Positions 60,203 to 64,000 of a stretch of DNA of 64,000 nt are shown here, piece by piece. A program made the translations under genes and the position numbers. The stretch's first letter is position 1; each line of letters starts with the position of its first letter. Under the pieces are notes generated by a model, which saw only the letters and a program-made list of their open reading frames with translations, had not been told where the DNA came from and ran no database searches. This DNA comes from CAWBOV01 sp963790525 (GTDB taxonomy: Bacteria > Actinomycetota > Actinomycetes > Mycobacteriales > Jatrophihabitantaceae), in the NCBI GenBank assembly GCA_963790525.1, contig CAWBOV010000006.1:852902-916901 (forward strand), read 5' to 3'.

Positions 60203-60214
60203 GAACACCTGTTC
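60203..60214. promoter_or_regulatory. SOS (LexA) box upstream of recA
   Basis: GAACACCTGTTC, a perfect palindrome and identical to the box beside the LysM gene. It directly abuts a minus-strand TACGCT (60199-60194), so LexA likely blocks a second, upstream recA promoter. Confidence 0.88.
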
Positions 60215-60259
60215 TAAGTCTCCGGCTTCGGCCACGACACGCCGGGAAGGCGAGAACGG

Positions 60260-60451
60260 TCAGCGCAACTGTGCCGACACGTCGAACTCCACACACACCG
60301 CGCGCCAGACGTCCTTGGCCGGCACACCGGCCTCCAGCGCGTCGTCGACGGTCGCGCCGAGCTGCGGCAGGCGGTAGTCACGCGCGACGCTGCGGGCATA
60401 CGTGGCGCCGAACCGGGCGTCCATCCGCTTCCAGAACTCGCTGTGTCGCAC
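60260..60451 (-). CDS. DUF3046 protein
   Basis: 63 residues: MRHSEFWKRMDARFGATYAR start, LPQLGATVDDALEAG, and VWRAVCVEFDV. It is a conserved small actinobacterial protein found directly upstream of recA (Rv2738c in Mycobacterium tuberculosis). The function is unknown. It is on the same strand as recA, 223 nt away, with both recA promoters between. Confidence 0.88.
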   Translation of the reverse strand: MRHSEFWKRMDARFGATYARSVARDYRLPQLGATVDDALEAGVPAKDVWRAVCVEFDVSAQLR

Positions 60452-60543
60452 CCGCCCAGCCTAACCACCGCGGGTGCGCCCGTCCTGCGGCGAGCCGCTC
60501 GCGCATCGCCGGGGCACCCGCCCGGCGTGGCATCCTCGTCCTC

Positions 60544-61185
60544 GTGACCGCGAGCCCTGCCGACAATCCGTCCGACTGGTACTGCCTACCCACGCTGTCC
60601 GGTGAGCTGGTCCGCCTGGAGCCGTTGCGCCTCGAGGACACGGGCGGCTACCTGAGGGCGGCCCGGGCCGACTCGGGCCACGACGCGGTCTTCCAGTGGC
60701 TGGTCCAGCATCCGCCGCTCACCGAGGGCGACGCGCGCGAGCAGATCGTCGCCGCGCTCGCCGCCCGCGCCCGCGGCGAGCGCCTGGCCTATGCCCAGTT
60801 CGACGCCGCCACCGGAGCATTCATCGGCACCACGTCCTTGTACGACGTCGTGCCGACCGTGCGCACCCTCGCGATCGGCCACACCTGGCTCGGCACGCCG
60901 TGGTGGCGTACCGGGCACAACACCGAAGCGAAACTCCTCCTGCTGACCTACGCCTTCGACGAGCTCGGTGCGGCGCGCGTCGTCTGGCACACCGACGTCC
61001 ACAACGTCCGCTCCCAGGCGGCCATAGCCCGGTTGGGGGCGACCCACGAGGGAGTGCTGCGCAAGCACCGGATCCGCCGGGACGGCAGCTGGCGCGACAC
61101 CGTCCAGTACTCGATGACCGACGACGACTGGCCCATCGCGCGCGATCGGCTGCGCGAGCGCCTGCAGGCCGGTGGCCGGCCCTAG
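60544..61185 (+). CDS. GNAT-family N-acetyltransferase (RimJ/RimL-like)
   Basis: 213 residues with the acetyl-CoA fold. The start has LSGELVRLEPLRLEDTGG, the central part has AIGHTWLGTPWWRTGHNTEAK, and the end has SQAAIARLGATHEGVLRKH with the typical R-G-x-A helix and the RDGSWRDTVQYSM block. It resembles enzymes acetylating protein N-termini or small amines. GTG 60544 begins near the first conserved block; the open frame upstream is antisense to recA. The next gene's ATG directly follows its TAG. Confidence 0.85.
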   Translation: MTASPADNPSDWYCLPTLSGELVRLEPLRLEDTGGYLRAARADSGHDAVFQWLVQHPPLTEGDAREQIVAALAARARGERLAYAQFDAATGAFIGTTSLYDVVPTVRTLAIGHTWLGTPWWRTGHNTEAKLLLLTYAFDELGAARVVWHTDVHNVRSQAAIARLGATHEGVLRKHRIRRDGSWRDTVQYSMTDDDWPIARDRLRERLQAGGRP

Positions 61186-62514
61186 ATGGACGTGTCCCGG
61201 ACCGACCCCCCGGACTCCTCCCGGACCGAGGCCCCGCTCGTGGCGTGCCGGCGCCACCGCCTGGTCGTCGTAGCGGTCGCCGCGGCGGCCCTCGCGGTGA
61301 AGCTGGTGGTGGCCGCACGCACCTTCGGCACCAGCGACATCAAGCACTGGACCGATTTCGTGAACGGAGTTGCCGCCCACGGGCCGGTCGGCGTGTACGC
61401 GGTCGACTTCCCGCGCTCGTTCTACAACCATCCCCCGCTGATCGGCTACTTCCTCGAGTTCGTCCGCTTCGCCGCGAACCACGGCCTGTCGATCCAGTTC
61501 ACCCTCCGCGCGGTCTCCAGCCTCGCCGATGTCGCCTCGGCCGTCCTGCTGTACGAGCTGCTGGCGCGTCGCCGGGCGCCGTCGGAAGCCCTGCTCGGTG
61601 CCGTCCTGCTCGCTGCCAGCCCGGTCCTGTTCGACATCTCGGGCTTCCACGGCAACACCGATCCGATCTTCCTGATGTTCGTCCTGCTCAGCGTGCACCT
61701 GCTGGCCGACCGCGACCGCCCCGGGCTCGCCGGAGCGGCGATCGCGCTGGCCATCGGAGTCAAGATCGTCCCCGTCGTCGTGGTTCCGGTTCTCCTGGTG
61801 TGGGCCGTGACTCGCGGGCGTCGAACCACCATCCGCTTCGCCGTCGGGTTCGCGGTCGCGTTTCTGTTCACGTGGGGGCCGGCACTCGTCCTGCAGGGGC
61901 ACAACGTGCGCTCCCACGTCCTCGGCTACGCCGGTGACGGAGTCAGTCAATGGGGCATCAGCCAGCTCGGCCACTGGCTCGGGGACCCGGCCTGGCTCGA
62001 CGTCGCGAGCGGGTCGGGCCGCTTCGCGATCGTCGCCGTCTGCTCGTGCGTCCCCGCCGTGCTCGTGTGGCGCAGGCCGGCTGTCGTCGCCGAGGGCGCG
62101 GGACTCGCCCTCGTCGCGTTCCTGTTCCTGAGTACGGCGTTCGGCACCCAGTACACGGTGTGGGGGTTGGCGGCCTATCTGTTCAGCGTCCGTCTGGCCA
62201 CCGTCTACAACCTCGCTGCGGGTGCCCTCGTGGCGACGATCTACACCCACTGGGCCGGTGGACTGCCCTGGCACGAGGCCGACTGGCACAGCTTCACCCG
62301 CGGTGAGGTGGCGGCGGGGATCGGCGTCTGGGCCGTGCTGGGCGCACTTGTCGTGACGGGAACCCGGACTCTGTGGGCCGGGGCGGGTATAACGGAGCGG
62401 TCACCGATCGGAGGGAGCAGCGATGTCGTTCATGGACGAAGCGGAGAAGTTGGCCCAGCAGGCAAAGAAGCTGGCGCAGGAGCACCCGGAGCAGGTCAAG
62501 TCCGCGCTGGATAA
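61186..62514 (+). CDS. GT-C-fold membrane glycosyltransferase (GT87/ALG6-like)
   Basis: 442 residues with about ten membrane helices. The first outside loop has GTSDIKHWTDFVNGVAAHG with acidic residues typical of the GT-C catalytic site, and NHPPLIGYF follows. GFHGNTDPIFLMFVLLS and AIGVKIVPVVVVPVLL resemble GT87/ALG6-type mannosyl- or glucosyltransferases that use polyprenyl-phosphate sugars. The last 38 codons lie in another frame over the start of the next small gene. The ATG directly abuts the previous stop, so translation is coupled. Confidence 0.8.
   Translation: MDVSRTDPPDSSRTEAPLVACRRHRLVVVAVAAAALAVKLVVAARTFGTSDIKHWTDFVNGVAAHGPVGVYAVDFPRSFYNHPPLIGYFLEFVRFAANHGLSIQFTLRAVSSLADVASAVLLYELLARRRAPSEALLGAVLLAASPVLFDISGFHGNTDPIFLMFVLLSVHLLADRDRPGLAGAAIALAIGVKIVPVVVVPVLLVWAVTRGRRTTIRFAVGFAVAFLFTWGPALVLQGHNVRSHVLGYAGDGVSQWGISQLGHWLGDPAWLDVASGSGRFAIVAVCSCVPAVLVWRRPAVVAEGAGLALVAFLFLSTAFGTQYTVWGLAAYLFSVRLATVYNLAAGALVATIYTHWAGGLPWHEADWHSFTRGEVAAGIGVWAVLGALVVTGTRTLWAGAGITERSPIGGSSDVVHGRSGEVGPAGKEAGAGAPGAGQVRAG
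62388..62393 (+). promoter_or_regulatory. -10 element inside the glycosyltransferase gene
   Basis: TATAAC with a GGGCGGG context lies about 30 nt before the ATG of the small gene. GGAGGGAG at 62410-62417 is its ribosome-binding site. Confidence 0.5.
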
Positions 62515-62611
62515 GGCCGAGAAAGAGGTCGACCAGCTCACCGGTGGGTCGCACGACGCGCAGATCGCGGGCCTGGCCGACAAGGCCGAGGGGTTCCTCA
62601 GCCACGAGTGA
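62423..62611 (+). CDS. small helical protein, MT0933-like antitoxin family
   Basis: 62 residues: MSFMDEAEKLAQQAKKLAQE, then EQVKSALDKAEKEVDQLTGG and LADKAEGFLSHE. The lysine/glutamate-rich helix pair matches the small MT0933-like putative antitoxins of actinobacteria. No toxin gene adjoins it, so the antitoxin role is doubtful. It starts inside the glycosyltransferase gene in a different frame, overlapping it by 92 nt, and has its own -10 and ribosome-binding site. Confidence 0.75.
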   Translation: MSFMDEAEKLAQQAKKLAQEHPEQVKSALDKAEKEVDQLTGGSHDAQIAGLADKAEGFLSHE

Positions 62612-62652
62612 ACTCGAGCCGTTCTGTCAGACCGTCGGGGCAGACTGTCGAC

Positions 62653-64000
62653 ATGACCCGCGCCGGCTTCTCCGCCCCCACCCAGGCCTGGCTGGACGGC
62701 GCGTTCTCCGCGCCCACCGCCGCCCAGGTCGGAGCCTGGGAGGCCATCGCCCGGGGTGAGCACACGCTGGTCGTCGCCCCGACCGGGTCCGGTAAGACGC
62801 TGGCCGCGTTCCTGTCCGCGGTGGACCGGTTGTCGGTCGAGCCGGCGCCCGAGGAGCCGTTGCGGCGCTGCCGGGTCCTGTACGTCAGCCCGCTCAAGGC
62901 ACTCGCGGTCGACGTGGAGCGGAACCTGCGGTCTCCGTTGACCGGCATCCGGCAGGCCGCCGTGCGGCTCGGTCTGCCCGAGCCCGCGGTGACGGTCGCG
63001 ATGCGCTCGGGCGACACCCCTGCCGACGAGCGGCGCGCGTTCGCCCGGCGCCCTGCCGACATCCTGATCACCACTCCCGAGTCGCTGTTCCTCCTGCTCA
63101 CCTCCGCCGCTCGGGAGGCCCTGCGCGGGATCGACACGGTCATCATCGACGAGGTCCACGCGGTGTGTGCGACCAAGCGGGGCGCGCACCTGGCGCTGTC
63201 GCTGGAGCGCCTGGACCGGCTCCTGGACGCGCCGGCCCAGCGCATCGGCCTGTCCGCCACGGTGCGCCCGGTCGAGGAGGTGGCGACGTTCCTCGCGGGC
63301 GGGCGGCCGGTGACGGTGGTGCAGCCGCCGGCCACGAAGGTCATCGACGTCTCCGTCGTCGTCCCCATAGAGGACATGTCCGCACTGGGCGAGCCGACGG
63401 GCGATCTCACCGGCAAGGCCGCGGGCGCTCAGGAGCGCACGTCGATCTGGCCGCATGTCGAGGAGCGCGTCCTGGACCTGATCGAGTCACACCGGTCCAC
63501 GATCGTGTTCGCCAACTCGCGCCGCCTGGCCGAGCGATTGACCGCGCGCCTCAACGAACTCGCCGCGGAGCGGGCGGGCGAGGAACTGGCCCCGCCATCG
63601 CGTGCTCCCGCCCAGGTCATGGCCGAGTCGGGTTCGGGACATCCGGCCGACGACGGCGAACGGGTGGTCGCGCGCGCCCACCACGGCTCGGTGTCCCGTG
63701 AGCAGCGTGCACTGGTCGAGGAAGCTCTGAAGTCCGGCCGGTTGCCGGCGGTCGTCGCCACGTCGTCGCTGGAGCTCGGCATCGACATGGGCGCGGTGGA
63801 TCTGGTGGTGCAGGTCGAGTCGCCACCCTCGGTCGCCGCCGGGCTGCAGCGCGTGGGGCGGGCCGGCCATCAGGTCGGCGCGGTGTCCCGCGGCGTGATC
63901 TTTCCCAAGTACCGCGGGGACCTCGTGGAGTCGGCAGTCGTGGCCGAGCGGATGCGCGCCGGGCAGATCGAATCGATGCGGTATCCGCGCAATCCGCTCG
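62653..64000 (+). CDS. lhr: Lhr-type ATP-dependent helicase, N-terminal part (cut by window edge)
   Basis: About 449 residues visible, a superfamily 2 DNA/RNA helicase acting in DNA repair. Motif I is APTGSGKTLAAF (about residue 42), motif II DEVHA, motif III LSAT, then VARAHHGSVSREQR and the C-terminal RecA-like motif VI QRVGRAGHQVG. The SPLKALAVDVERNL block is typical of Lhr. Full members reach about 1500 residues, so most of the gene lies outside. ATG 62653 is 41 nt after the small gene. Confidence 0.93.
   Translation, partial: MTRAGFSAPTQAWLDGAFSAPTAAQVGAWEAIARGEHTLVVAPTGSGKTLAAFLSAVDRLSVEPAPEEPLRRCRVLYVSPLKALAVDVERNLRSPLTGIRQAAVRLGLPEPAVTVAMRSGDTPADERRAFARRPADILITTPESLFLLLTSAAREALRGIDTVIIDEVHAVCATKRGAHLALSLERLDRLLDAPAQRIGLSATVRPVEEVATFLAGGRPVTVVQPPATKVIDVSVVVPIEDMSALGEPTGDLTGKAAGAQERTSIWPHVEERVLDLIESHRSTIVFANSRRLAERLTARLNELAAERAGEELAPPSRAPAQVMAESGSGHPADDGERVVARAHHGSVSREQRALVEEALKSGRLPAVVATSSLELGIDMGAVDLVVQVESPPSVAAGLQRVGRAGHQVGAVSRGVIFPKYRGDLVESAVVAERMRAGQIESMRYPRNPL

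Noticed and set aside
62423..62611. A toxin-antitoxin pair
   Set aside because: Neither neighbour (glycosyltransferase, lhr) resembles a toxin.

Overview
The window is about 64 kb of very GC-rich DNA from an actinobacterium (Actinomycetota). Most neighbouring genes are packed with 4-nt stop/start overlaps (GTGA, ATGA), GTG starts are common, and many genes seem to be leaderless. Block order matches the actinobacterial core: rarA-DUF948-alaS-ruvX-mltG-aroE-pilD-aroC, hisS-aspS, nrdR-nrdJ beside a divergent LysM/lexA pair, and miaA-dapF-hflX near miaB and recA-recX. The genus cannot be fixed from the sequence. A relative of Nakamurella, Geodermatophilus or Frankia is a guess.

Layout. 0-8.5 kb (minus strand): cell-wall, shikimate and tRNA-charging genes. 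alaS here is broken by about ten single-base frame changes, and rarA by four near its end. 8.5-16 kb: PhzF-like isomerase, aspS, hisS, a metallo-hydrolase, a NUDIX-NYN fusion, yaaA and a VOC protein. 16-24.5 kb: an fdhD-mobA-DUF6457-CoA-transferase operon, a thioesterase, a PAP2 membrane protein, a sugar dehydrogenase lipoprotein, gnd and a Gal80-like oxidoreductase. 24.5-30.5 kb: hrpA, dienelactone hydrolase, aldo/keto reductase. 30.5-36 kb: nrdJ-nrdR and the LysM/lexA pair. 36-48.8 kb: a compact ESX-4-like type VII secretion locus (eccC, eccD, an unknown proline-rich gene, eccE, eccB, two WXG100 genes, mycP) followed by a PAP2 phosphatase and tatA. 48.8-64 kb: hflX, dapF, miaA, a LigB-like gene, a DUF349 gene, a minisatellite, miaB, rny, recX, recA, DUF3046, an acetyltransferase, a GT-C glycosyltransferase, a small MT0933-like protein, and the start of lhr.

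The DNA-damage wiring stands out. Perfect SOS boxes (GAAC-N4-GTTC) lie upstream of recA and between the LysM gene and lexA. A full match to the mycobacterial PafBC-type promoter (TTGTCRGTG-N8-TAnnnT) precedes recA, and weaker versions precede rarA and the LysM gene. So recA, rarA and a probable division inhibitor may share LexA-independent control.

The other theme is short tandem duplication: six 74-bp units between DUF349 and miaB, 12-bp units beside hrpA, 21- and 30-bp in-frame repeats in three genes, a 26-bp duplication that copies the eccE stop/start junction and makes a 9-codon mini-ORF, and 13-14 bp repeats in the recA leader. No tRNA, rRNA, insertion sequence, prophage or CRISPR array was seen.
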